Shown here: piece by piece, positions 28,748 to 36,900 of the stretch | Layout: every line of letters starts with the position of its first letter | How positions within the stretch are numbered: the first letter of the stretch is position 1 | Position numbers and translations under genes: made by a program | NCBI RefSeq assembly: GCF_005047655.1 | Contig: NZ_SUKF01000001.1 | Coordinates: 298,745 to 362,744 of the forward strand | Direction of reading: 5' to 3' | DNA: 64,000 nt | From: Sinimarinibacterium arenosum | Lineage (GTDB): Bacteria; Pseudomonadota; Gammaproteobacteria; Nevskiales; Nevskiaceae | Notes under the pieces: model-generated | The model's database searches: none | Seen by the model: the letters and a program-made list of their open reading frames with translations, nothing else | Told to the model about the DNA's origin: nothing

Positions 28748-31291
28748 TCAGGCGGTCGCAGTGAGTGGGGTGCGGCGTCGCAGGCGATAAAGCCGCGTGC
28801 TCAGCAACGCGAACGCGCTGCTGAGCAGATGGCCGTATCCCAGCGCACCAAAGCGGATGATTTCACCGAGGCTGGCCAGCGGCCGGTCCTGCGGGGTGTC
28901 GGCGCCGGCGTCGAGCCAGGCGTCGGCGCGGGCAAAGGTGCATTCGATCAGGTGACGTTCGTCGTCCAGGCTCAGGCGCTCGAATCGCAGGCCTGCGCGC
29001 GTATCGGTCAGCGAGGTGATGGTGGTCTGGAACACAAATTCGCGGTCGCCGCGCGACAGCGCGATCTTGACCGGTGCCTCGATCGAGGCTGCCAGCGGCG
29101 CATCGAGGGAAATGCCGAGACCCCGCGTCGAGTAGTCACTGGTCGTGCAGACCACGGCGCGGCCGTCATCGAAATACAGCGTTGCCGGAATGCGCAGCGG
29201 TACGCGATGCGCGACGCGCACCTGACGTGATTCCGCAGCGACGCCGAGCGCGGCGCCGAGCATCAGGATGTTGTATGCGGTCCATGCCAAATTCATCAGC
29301 ACTGTACCGATCTCGTGCGTGTTCCAGAACAGCAGGCGACCCACGCCGACGATGAATCCGGCGCTGTTGAGAACGGTCAGCACGATATAAGGGATCGAGA
29401 TCTTCCAGTCGAAATAACCGTGCTCGATCAAACCGCCTTTGGCGGTGATATTGAAGCGGCCAGCCCGTGGATTGATCAGTGCCATCATCGCGGGCACCGC
29501 GATATACCACGCCAGCACCGATTCGTAGGCTTCGGCCCAGAACGAATGACGGTAGTGCCCCTGGATGCGCGAGCCCACCAGTTCCGCCTGAATCAGATGA
29601 GGAAGCACGTAGACCGCAATGGTCGTGGCCCAGGCATTGATGATGTGATATTCGAAGAACAGATAGCCCAGCGGTGCGCTGAGGAACACCAGCCGCGGCA
29701 GTCCGTTGAAGAAGTGAATCATCGAATTCGCATAGCAGATGCGTTGCAGCAACGTCAGTCCACGACCGAACAGCGGATTGTCGATGCGGAACATCTGCGC
29801 CATGCCGCGTGCCCAGCGCATGCGCTGCTTGATGTGGCTGGGCAGGGTTTCGGTGGCCAGACCCGCGGCCTGGGTCAGCCTGACATAGGCACTGGTGTAG
29901 CCGTGCCGGTGCAGCCGTAGGGCCGTGTGCGCGTCCTCGGTCAGGGTCTCGACGGCAAACCCGCCGATATGTTCCAGCGCAGAGCGTTTGAGGACCGCGC
30001 AGGACCCGCAGAAGAACGTCGCATTCCAGAGATCGTTGCCGTCCTGGATCACGCCATAGAACAAGGCGCTTTCGTTGGGGACGCGGCCAAAGGTCCCGAG
30101 GTTGCGCTCGAACGGGTCGGGCGAGAAGAAGTGATGCGGCGTCTGCACCAGCGCGCATTTTGGGTCGCGCAGGAACCAGCCGACGGTGGTCTGCAGGAAG
30201 GAGCGCACCGGGATGTGATCGCAGTCGAATACAGCCACCAGATCACCGCGCGTCATGCTCAGGGCGTGATTCAGATTGCCGGCCTTGGCGTGAAAATTGT
30301 TGCTGCGGATGATGTACTGCGCGCCCACGCTTTCGGCGAAGCGACGCAGTTCCTCGCGGCGACCGTCGTCGAGGATGCAGACGTTGAGCTTGTCCTTGGG
30401 CCAGTCGAGACTGAGTGCCGCCAGTACAGTCGGCTTGATGACGCTGAGCGCTTCGTCGTAGGTGGTGATAAAGACGTCGACACTGGGCCAGGTCTGCGGC
30501 GTCGGCGGTAGCGGTGCGACCGGGCGCTTCAGGGCCCACGCGTCCTGCACGTAGCGCAGAATCAGGACCAGCCAGGTGTAGCACTCCGCCAGCACCAGAC
30601 CGATGCCCATGACCATTTCCGCGCCGGGCTGCAGATCCAGGGTTTCGGTCAGGCGCCACCAGATGTAACGGGATGACGCGACCAGCGAAAAACCGACCAT
30701 GATCAGCGTCGGCACCTTGCCCGGAAGCCGGCGCAACAGCAAGGTCGTGCCCCACATCAGAATCAGGAGTGCGAACTGTGCGCCCGGCGACAGCGGTGTT
30801 GTTGCGCACACCGCCAGTAGCAGCGTGACGCTGATGACCATCAAGTAGCCGATCAGCGGATAACGTTCGGTGGTCAGTCGAGCGAAGGATTCGAGACGGC
30901 GGTCCGCCGGGCCGTAGTCGACACGGTCGAGTCGTGCCGACAGGCGCTGCATCGGCCACCACATCAACTTCAGTACGAACCAGAGCGGCTGCAGGAGTTC
31001 AATCAGTGGTGCGTGCCAGGCTTCGGTGGGAGCATCCGGGCTTGCCGGGCGCAACAGCAGACATGCGGCGATCCAGTCACGAGGACTGTCTGGTTTACGC
31101 ACGCCGAGCTCGCGGATCAGGACTACGCGCAGACGTAGCCAGATCAGCTCCAGCAGCAGAGGTAATGGCCGACGTTGCTCCGCAGGCAGGACGAACAGGC
31201 GCCAGAGCCACTGGGACAGCCGGTGCGGATCGCTCACCCCCAGGCGTTGTGACAGCATGCCGCGCGAAGTCTTGGCGTCGGCTTCAGGCAT
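28748..31291 (-). CDS. bcsA: cellulose synthase catalytic subunit BcsA
   Basis: 847 residues from ATG 31291, overlapping the bcsQ stop by eight bases; a GTG two codons upstream is possible. The GT2 domain has DDG (about 308), DCD (about 356), TED (about 451) and QRMRW (about 489), the UDP-glucose and acceptor-site motifs. Membrane helices flank it on both sides. A C-terminal PilZ domain carries RxxxR (RVAHR, about 692) and DYSTRG (about 719), so synthesis should be activated by c-di-GMP. No diguanylate cyclase or phosphodiesterase gene is in the window. Confidence 0.96.
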   Translation of the reverse strand: MPEADAKTSRGMLSQRLGVSDPHRLSQWLWRLFVLPAEQRRPLPLLLELIWLRLRVVLIRELGVRKPDSPRDWIAACLLLRPASPDAPTEAWHAPLIELLQPLWFVLKLMWWPMQRLSARLDRVDYGPADRRLESFARLTTERYPLIGYLMVISVTLLLAVCATTPLSPGAQFALLILMWGTTLLLRRLPGKVPTLIMVGFSLVASSRYIWWRLTETLDLQPGAEMVMGIGLVLAECYTWLVLILRYVQDAWALKRPVAPLPPTPQTWPSVDVFITTYDEALSVIKPTVLAALSLDWPKDKLNVCILDDGRREELRRFAESVGAQYIIRSNNFHAKAGNLNHALSMTRGDLVAVFDCDHIPVRSFLQTTVGWFLRDPKCALVQTPHHFFSPDPFERNLGTFGRVPNESALFYGVIQDGNDLWNATFFCGSCAVLKRSALEHIGGFAVETLTEDAHTALRLHRHGYTSAYVRLTQAAGLATETLPSHIKQRMRWARGMAQMFRIDNPLFGRGLTLLQRICYANSMIHFFNGLPRLVFLSAPLGYLFFEYHIINAWATTIAVYVLPHLIQAELVGSRIQGHYRHSFWAEAYESVLAWYIAVPAMMALINPRAGRFNITAKGGLIEHGYFDWKISIPYIVLTVLNSAGFIVGVGRLLFWNTHEIGTVLMNLAWTAYNILMLGAALGVAAESRQVRVAHRVPLRIPATLYFDDGRAVVCTTSDYSTRGLGISLDAPLAASIEAPVKIALSRGDREFVFQTTITSLTDTRAGLRFERLSLDDERHLIECTFARADAWLDAGADTPQDRPLASLGEIIRFGALGYGHLLSSAFALLSTRLYRLRRRTPLTATA

Positions 31292-32033
31292 CGACACGCG
31301 CCGGGACGACAGTACTCGTCAGTGCCTGCAACAGACGCTCGGCGAGCATCTCGAGGTCCATTATCGCGCGGCTGCGTGGCGCGTATTCAAAGGGATTCTG
31401 ATTCGCGGCGATGGACTCGCACAGCGCCTCATCGCGGTGAATCGGCGCGAGTAGCTGTGACCCCAACCGCGCTCGCAGCAACGCGTGCAGATCGGATTGC
31501 AGGCGTCGCGTCGGATCCATCTGGTTGATCAAATGCAGCGTGCGATCGGGTGTCGGCAGTGTCGCTGCGAGCCGCGCATAGGACGCCACGTCGGCGCGCC
31601 AGAGCTGCACGCTCAGATCGGCGGCGGCCTGAGCCTGATCGGCATAGACGCTGGGCTGACGCGGCGTGTCGATGAGCACTACGGTGTCGTCCTGCAGCCC
31701 GAGTCGGCGCAGGATGTCGCGCAGGCGTGAAGGATGTTCGCGCAAGATGGCCGGGGCCGATGGAAAAGCCGTATTCCCGACCGAGAGGATGCGGATGCCG
31801 TCGGAATTCTGTATGGCGTTCAGTGCGGTTGCACCTGACGTGTCGACCAGACTGGCGTGCAGGCCGGAGTCGTGTGGCGCCGTTGCGCCCAGGTATGTCG
31901 GCAACAGGTCTGCCGGATCGAGGTCCAGCGCCAGCACCGGCCGTCCACGCCGTGCAAATGCGCTGGCCAGCGCCGCGGTCAAGGTGGTTCGGCCGCTGCC
32001 ACCGAGGCAGGACACCATGGCGATGACTTTCAT
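31284..32033 (-). CDS. bcsQ: BcsQ, ParA/MinD-like cellulose biosynthesis protein
   Basis: 249 residues. The P-loop reads CLGGSGRTTL (9-18): the deviant Walker A lysines are missing or changed to Arg15, in line with other BcsQ proteins that keep GG-x-G-x-T but not the lysines. The BcsQ-type segment IHRDEALCESIAANQNP is present. BcsQ localises and supports the synthase, together with BcsR in enterobacteria. Its start overlaps the bcsF stop and its stop overlaps bcsA, so all are translationally coupled. Confidence 0.9.
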   Translation of the reverse strand: MKVIAMVSCLGGSGRTTLTAALASAFARRGRPVLALDLDPADLLPTYLGATAPHDSGLHASLVDTSGATALNAIQNSDGIRILSVGNTAFPSAPAILREHPSRLRDILRRLGLQDDTVVLIDTPRQPSVYADQAQAAADLSVQLWRADVASYARLAATLPTPDRTLHLINQMDPTRRLQSDLHALLRARLGSQLLAPIHRDEALCESIAANQNPFEYAPRSRAIMDLEMLAERLLQALTSTVVPARVDA

Positions 32034-32272
32034 GGTTCAGGATCCACGACGACTTCGCGCGGACCAGCCGGGCGATCGGTACGGGTCGGGTTGGCCTGCA
32101 ATGACTGCAGCAGCTGCGGATGCCACTGCGCGCCGAAGCCCAGGGCACGTCGTAGTCGGCGCCAGCGCAAACGCAGGGTCACAGGGCGCAGCAGGGCCAG
32201 CGCAATCGTGGTGGCCAGGATGCCAAACAAGGCGCTGAGCAAGAGCAGGGCGAGGGTGATGGCGGCGGTCAT
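32030..32272 (-). CDS. bcsF: BcsF-like small membrane protein
   Basis: 80 residues: one N-terminal membrane helix (about 5-30) and then a basic cytosolic tail (RLRWRRLRRALGFGAQ). In enterobacteria BcsF has this layout and recruits BcsE to the synthase. Its place between bcsE and bcsQ, with four-base overlaps on both sides, supports the name. Sequence similarity alone would be too weak for so short a protein, so the name rests on topology and position. Confidence 0.65.
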   Translation of the reverse strand: MTAAITLALLLLSALFGILATTIALALLRPVTLRLRWRRLRRALGFGAQWHPQLLQSLQANPTRTDRPAGPREVVVDPEP

Positions 32273-33915
32273 GCGGGCATGCCCTCGCTCTGCGCGGGCA
32301 GTAGCGGCATCGATACCGCTGTGATTTTCCGTACTGGCTGGGGCGCTGCAGAATCTCCGGCGGTCGGCTCATCCGCTTCACTCAGATCCAGCGCCATCGC
32401 AACGCTGCTTGCCGATGTGAAGTCCGGAAGGTTCAGATGAGCGCCACGCGCTTCCAGTTCGGCCAATGCGCGGCGGATCGCCGAGGGATCGGTGTGCTGA
32501 ACGTGGCCGACGAACAATTCGGCGATCGGACGTGCAAACAGACGTGCCAGTGTCATCGCGACGTCGTGTTCCCAGCAGCCGTACAGGAATACATACAGGC
32601 TGCGATTGTCGACGGTGAAAACGTCGCCGCCGCGGCGCGTCCGGCATAGGCTGATTGCCTCGTCCATGCGGACATCCGGCAGCAGGAACAAGCGCACCAT
32701 TGCGCATTCGATGCCGCTGGCCTCGGCTTTGTTCAGGCTCTGCTGACACTGCTTGCCAAAGGCGTCGAGTGACAGAAAGCCGAGCGAGGCAGGAGGCTCC
32801 AGCGCGTCCAGCGCGGCTTCGGGGTCGTCGGGCAGGGGCTTCAGGAACAGCTGATCACGCAAGGCTTCGAACACCGTCACCAGCTGGGTCGGCCCATACG
32901 TGGCGCTGACCACGACATTGGCTCCCATGCGTTGCAGGATCAGCTTCTGCACGGTGCGCAGCCGTTGCGTGTGATCACGAATCACGATCTTGACGCCCGA
33001 GCCCACCTGACGACGCAAAGCGCAAACCAGCAGAGCAAGGCTGCGAAAACGTTCCGGCGGGCCTGCTTCCAGAAAGCAGGTGCACGCCACGAGTGCGTCG
33101 GCGCGCTTCAGCAGATCTTCGGGCTCATCGACGACGGTCCAGTCCGACGGCGGGCGTGGATCCTGCAGCGCGGTTTCGCGTGTGATGTAAACCTGATCCC
33201 GGTCCTTGGCCCCTTCCAGCTGCGCGGGTTCAGTGAAGTGCCTTGCCGGCAGTTCCGGTCGCAGCTCAAAAGCGTGATCCGGTGTTTCGCGCAGAAGATA
33301 GTCATGTGCCGATGGCATGCCATGCCACAGCTCCAGGCGCAGGGCCAGATCTCCGCTGTATTCACCCAGATTGGCGACCCCGACGAAACCGGCTCCGGCC
33401 TGGCGCAGCCGTTCGATCCGGCTGTGCGCTTCCAGGTCGTTGAACACCATCACCACGGCGGTGAGGGTTTCCGCCGCCCAGTCGCGCAGCCAGCGCAGCT
33501 GCCGACGCAATCCGGCGTCATCGCTGGACAGCAGATCTTCGGGGTCGGTGAGGATCAGGACACTGCCGGCCGCACCGAAGAAATCGAGTTCATCGATCAA
33601 ACGGATCGTATTGTTGCGCGCGCCATCACGTAGCGGCGGCGGTTGGTGCCCCAGGATGATCAGGCGTTCACGCTCGCTGGCCGTACCGGCGCCGCGGCGT
33701 TCCAGCGCCGACTGCCATGCGCGTGAGCGGGCACCAAGCACGACAGTGACGCGCTGAAGTTGTTCGCGCGCATCGTCGATCAGGCCGCTGATCAGCGGGC
33801 AGGCGAGGTCCGGGGTTTCACACGCCAGCGCATACAGCTGACCGGGATGGATCGCCCCGACGGCCATCGGAAGCCGCCGAATACCGAGTGTCAGACGGGC
33901 TTCGGTCGTGCTCAT
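32269..33915 (-). CDS. bcsE: BcsE, c-di-GMP-binding cellulose biosynthesis protein
   Basis: 548 residues, cytosolic. The N-terminal part is a degenerate receiver/NTPase-like tandem and the C-terminal part the GIL domain. The I-site-like arginine/aspartate motif is RRGGD with Arg428 and Asp431 (RxxD), in the context CRTRRGGDVFTVDNR. BcsE binds c-di-GMP there and boosts cellulose output. It overlaps bcsR by four bases upstream and bcsF by four downstream. The last 40 residues are a Pro/Ala-rich tail of unclear role. Confidence 0.9.
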   Translation of the reverse strand: MSTTEARLTLGIRRLPMAVGAIHPGQLYALACETPDLACPLISGLIDDAREQLQRVTVVLGARSRAWQSALERRGAGTASERERLIILGHQPPPLRDGARNNTIRLIDELDFFGAAGSVLILTDPEDLLSSDDAGLRRQLRWLRDWAAETLTAVVMVFNDLEAHSRIERLRQAGAGFVGVANLGEYSGDLALRLELWHGMPSAHDYLLRETPDHAFELRPELPARHFTEPAQLEGAKDRDQVYITRETALQDPRPPSDWTVVDEPEDLLKRADALVACTCFLEAGPPERFRSLALLVCALRRQVGSGVKIVIRDHTQRLRTVQKLILQRMGANVVVSATYGPTQLVTVFEALRDQLFLKPLPDDPEAALDALEPPASLGFLSLDAFGKQCQQSLNKAEASGIECAMVRLFLLPDVRMDEAISLCRTRRGGDVFTVDNRSLYVFLYGCWEHDVAMTLARLFARPIAELFVGHVQHTDPSAIRRALAELEARGAHLNLPDFTSASSVAMALDLSEADEPTAGDSAAPQPVRKITAVSMPLLPAQSEGMPA

Positions 33916-34103
33916 TGCGGAGGGGGCGGTGGGGAAGGGGGCGTGGACGCTGTGTCACGTGTGGCGATTTCCCGCAGCAGCGGCCAGTGCTTTAGCGCCA
34001 GATCAACGGCGGCATGTAGCTGCGCGTCGAAATAGTCGGCAGCGTTCAAGCTGGTCCTTTCGGCAAGATGCTCGACGTCGCTGTGATGTTCGATCGTGCT
34101 CAC
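33912..34103 (-). CDS. bcsR: BcsR-like small cellulose regulator
   Basis: 63 residues from a GTG start. The segment DLALKHWPLLREIA near residues 34-47 matches the diagnostic C-terminal motif of BcsR (Leu-Lys-x-Trp-Pro-Leu-Leu), and NAADYFD precedes it as in BcsR (DYAD-type motif). A short Pro-rich tail (STPPSPPPPPQ) is added. In enterobacteria BcsR forms a complex with BcsQ and stabilises the synthase. It heads the operon and overlaps bcsE by four bases. No strong Shine-Dalgarno site is seen. Confidence 0.75.
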   Translation of the reverse strand: MSTIEHHSDVEHLAERTSLNAADYFDAQLHAAVDLALKHWPLLREIATRDTASTPPSPPPPPQ

Positions 34104-34577
34104 GGCTAAAGCATGTGCAGTTCCGGAACGTTGCGCAAGTCGTCAAATTATCGGGTCATCGCGCCCGCTTCTGCCGTTTATCCGCGGGAGTGGCATGTTC
34201 GGGGCACCGCCGCGGTCACGGTTGCCCTGTCAGGGCTGGCCGGACCGGTGGTGAGGGGCGTTCGGACGGGCGACGTGTCTCAATACGATCTGCGGAACTC
34301 TGGCACCACGGAAGGACTCTTAGGTGGATAGGGGTCATTGTCATTCGCCGTATTTGAAAGGCGGGGGTTGGTTGCGATCCTTTTGAGATGGCACGAACGC
34401 TGCTTCGGCTGGTGCTACGGCGCAGGGCGGGAATCGGGTGCTATATTTTGAATATGGAATGTCGGTTTCATTTCAGGTAAACGACACAGTCGGCGAAAGA
34501 CCGGCGTGAATGGTTTTGGATGTGCTGCGATCGTCGGGCGCTTCGACGCAGATCCCTTGAACATAGAGGGCTGAGAA
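34104..34577. other. 474-base divergent intergenic region
   Basis: Separates bcsR (-) from the serine hydrolase gene (+) and should hold both promoters. Near bcsR it has two short palindromes, GTTCCGGAAC (34120-34129) and TTGCGCAA (34131-34138). Toward the plus-strand gene it has a sigma-54-like element (34389-34404) and an extended -10-like TGCTATATT (34439-34447). No credible gene is seen. Confidence 0.6.
34389..34404 (+). promoter_or_regulatory. candidate sigma-54 promoter
   Basis: TGGCACG-AACG-CTGCT has GG and GC separated by exactly 10 bases and an exact TGGCACG -24 element; the -12 element deviates (CTGCT for TTGCA). It points at the serine hydrolase gene 174 bases downstream. No enhancer-binding protein gene is adjacent. 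Confidence 0.35.
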
Positions 34578-35585
34578 TTGAGCAAGAAGCGAAAGCTGCG
34601 TTCCGCGGCAAAGAAATCCTTCCGCAGTCTGCGTGGCGTGATGCTGGGCGCCGGCTTGGCTGCGTTGACGACGCCGGTGATGTCAGCCGACGGCAATCTG
34701 ACCCGCACCTCGACTGCACGACCATCGGCATCGGTCTCCGGTCATGGGACCTACGCGGCTTTGCGGGCGGCCCTGAATGGGGACATGCAGGCCGCGCTTG
34801 AGCGTTCGCTGCAGGCCTTGCAGCTGGATCGCGCGGCGCGCAACGGCCGGCTTGCCGTTGCTCTGGTCGACATCACTGACCCAGAGCGTCCACGGATGGC
34901 ACAGGTCAATGGCGACAAAATGGTTTATGCGGCAAGTCTGCCGAAGATCGCGATCCTGCTGGGTGCGTTCCAGAAAGCGGCTGAACGCGGTCTGACCCTC
35001 GATACGGCGGCGATCGACGAACTCAAGCAGATGATCCGGAAGTCGTCCAACGCTGCCGCGACGGACATGCTTCAGAAGGTCGGCACACAGTATCTGGCCG
35101 GGGTGCTGCAATCGCCGCGCTACCGGCTGTATGACCCCGCGTTGGGAGGTGGTTTGTGGGTTGGCAAGCCGTACAGCGCCGGTGGTGCGAGCCAGCGCGA
35201 TCCGCTGCATAACATTTCGCATGGCGCCACGGCATATCAGGTGGCGCGCTTCTACTATCTGTTGGAAACCGGGCGTCTGGTCTCGCCGGAAGCCAGCCGG
35301 CAGATGAAGGAAATCATGGGTTCGCCGGAGATTCATCACAAATTCGTCGCCGGTCTCGAGAAGACCCATCCGGATTCGAAGATCTTCCGCAAGTCCGGCT
35401 CGTGGCGCAGCTATCACGCCGACAGCGCGATCGTTGAGCGCGACGGCCGCCGTTACATCGCGGTTGGGTTGGCTGACGATCCGAATGGCGGAGCCTGGAT
35501 GAGCGAGCTGATCGTTGCGATGGACGACATCGTGTTCGGCCGTCCGGTTCGCGTCGCGGCCCGGGCGGCGAATCAGAAAACCTGA
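34578..35585 (+). CDS. exported class A beta-lactamase-fold serine hydrolase
   Basis: 335 residues from a TTG start at 34578, supported by GAGGG 7 bases upstream and by the signal peptide that follows: a very basic n-region (MSKKRKLRSAAKKSFRSLRG), a hydrophobic core, and cleavage near VMSADG. The catalytic motifs are Ser120-x-x-Lys123 (SLPK), SSN at 156-158 and KSG at 272-274. These are the three active-site elements of penicillin-interactive enzymes. Whether it cleaves beta-lactams, peptidoglycan peptides or another ester is unknown. It converges on the Npt gene with one base between stops, and a paralogue lies two genes further. Confidence 0.85.
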   Translation: MSKKRKLRSAAKKSFRSLRGVMLGAGLAALTTPVMSADGNLTRTSTARPSASVSGHGTYAALRAALNGDMQAALERSLQALQLDRAARNGRLAVALVDITDPERPRMAQVNGDKMVYAASLPKIAILLGAFQKAAERGLTLDTAAIDELKQMIRKSSNAAATDMLQKVGTQYLAGVLQSPRYRLYDPALGGGLWVGKPYSAGGASQRDPLHNISHGATAYQVARFYYLLETGRLVSPEASRQMKEIMGSPEIHHKFVAGLEKTHPDSKIFRKSGSWRSYHADSAIVERDGRRYIAVGLADDPNGGAWMSELIVAMDDIVFGRPVRVAARAANQKT

Positions 35586-35586
35586 G

Positions 35587-36900
35587 TCAGGTTGCCGTTG
35601 CCGGGGGCGTCTCGGCAGCGGCAGCGTTCAGGCGCAGATAGTCGTTGCGGATTGCCCACACGGCGTAGATCCAGCCCGCACAGAGTGCGACCACGACCCA
35701 GCTGAGCCCGGCGTCGCTGACCGGCCACGCCAGCCACTGCGTCAGTAGCAGGATCACGACGTTGCCGATGATCTTGAAGCTGCGATAACCGACCATGTCG
35801 ATCCAGGCCTTGGCGCGGAAGATCGTTGCTGCGTCAGTCGGGATGTACAGCAGCTCGCGTGACGCGCGGTTGATCGAGTATGACAGGGCGCGATCGGCGA
35901 TCTTCATCGTGCCGGCAATCCACAGCTGCTGGCGGATGGTGAACAGCATCGCCGCGGCCCCCAGGACCACGGGTTGCACCATCAAGCCGGCAATGGCGCC
36001 GAAGCCGCGGTGCACGATCGGTGTCACGATCAGGTTCACCATCAGTGCCACGGCGTTGAGCACGCTCAGGAACGTCGACAGGAATGCGGTGCGCGCATCG
36101 GCCTCGGTATAACTGCGCTCCACCAGATGCAGGAACTGGTATTCGACGATCGGTTCACACACCTGTGACAACAGCAGGATCAGCGCGATCAGCATCAGAT
36201 AGCGGCTGCCGCGCAGTGTGCGCCAGGCTTCGGCGGCACTGCCGTGGCTGGCGCTCACAGGTTCGGCCTCGGGGTGTGCCTCGGGTTCGCCGCGTTCATA
36301 CAGGCCGAAGCGCGACAGTCCGTTGAGCATCACCATCATCAGTACCAGCAGTGCCGCCGCGACCAGCAGCAGGTCCGGCGTCTGCAATGGCGTCAGCCGG
36401 ATCAGCGCACTGGCGACGGTGCCGCCGGCCAGGCCACCGACCAGGCCGCCACTGGCGATCAGGCCATACCAGCGCTTGCCGTCCGAACTGCGGAACACGC
36501 TGTCGGTGAGGCTCCAGAATTGTTCGACCAGAATCACGCTGAAGACGTCGACCAGCAGATAGAAACCGATCGCGACCGCGGCGCTCGGATGCACCATCAA
36601 CAGCCGGAACACGATCAGCAGCAGGGCGATCACGCCGCAGGTGCCGAGCACCAGATGCAGGCGGCTGTAGCGCCGCACCATGCGCTGGTACATCGGCATC
36701 AGGGCGATCAGCAACGCAGCGCTGCCGGTCCACAGGTACGGCAGTTGCGCGGCGCTGGCGTATTCCAGGAACAGCGAGCGACTGGCCGGCTTGACCTGGT
36801 AATAGGCCAGGATGATCAGGAAGAAGTTCAGGAACAGCAGGCCCGAACGGAGTCCCGGATGACGCAGCAGGCGGTGGGTCGCCATCGGCTTCTCAGTCAT
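35587..36900 (-). CDS. Npt1/Npt2-type nucleotide transporter
   Basis: 437 residues and about 12 membrane helices in an MFS-like layout. The first helices carry LAYYQVKPASRSLFLEY, and later segments RELLYIPTDAATIFRAKAWIDMVGYRSFKIIGN match the conserved core of ATP/ADP-translocase (Npt) proteins. Classical members in Rickettsia and Chlamydia exchange ATP for ADP across the membrane. Free-living proteobacteria carry related proteins of unknown direction and substrate. The start at 36900 overlaps the upstream serine hydrolase stop by four bases. The operon with two exported proteins, one of them ATP-grasp, suggests nucleotide supply to the periplasm; this is inference. Confidence 0.82.
   Translation of the reverse strand: MTEKPMATHRLLRHPGLRSGLLFLNFFLIILAYYQVKPASRSLFLEYASAAQLPYLWTGSAALLIALMPMYQRMVRRYSRLHLVLGTCGVIALLLIVFRLLMVHPSAAVAIGFYLLVDVFSVILVEQFWSLTDSVFRSSDGKRWYGLIASGGLVGGLAGGTVASALIRLTPLQTPDLLLVAAALLVLMMVMLNGLSRFGLYERGEPEAHPEAEPVSASHGSAAEAWRTLRGSRYLMLIALILLLSQVCEPIVEYQFLHLVERSYTEADARTAFLSTFLSVLNAVALMVNLIVTPIVHRGFGAIAGLMVQPVVLGAAAMLFTIRQQLWIAGTMKIADRALSYSINRASRELLYIPTDAATIFRAKAWIDMVGYRSFKIIGNVVILLLTQWLAWPVSDAGLSWVVVALCAGWIYAVWAIRNDYLRLNAAAAETPPATAT

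Noticed and set aside
27443-29230. A 595-codon open frame on the plus strand
   Set aside because: It lies antisense to bcsG and bcsA, whose motifs are unmistakable. Its translation is low-complexity (Gln, Arg, Ala) and GC-rich DNA yields such frames often.
34120-34138. Two short palindromes GTTCCGGAAC and TTGCGCAA upstream of bcsR
   Set aside because: Ten and eight bases are expected by chance in GC-rich DNA, and they do not form one symmetric site. Not called as an operator.
34191-34206. Second GG-N10-GC element (TGGCATG...GGGCA) in the bcsR upstream region
   Set aside because: Both elements deviate from the sigma-54 consensus and spacing alone is common by chance.
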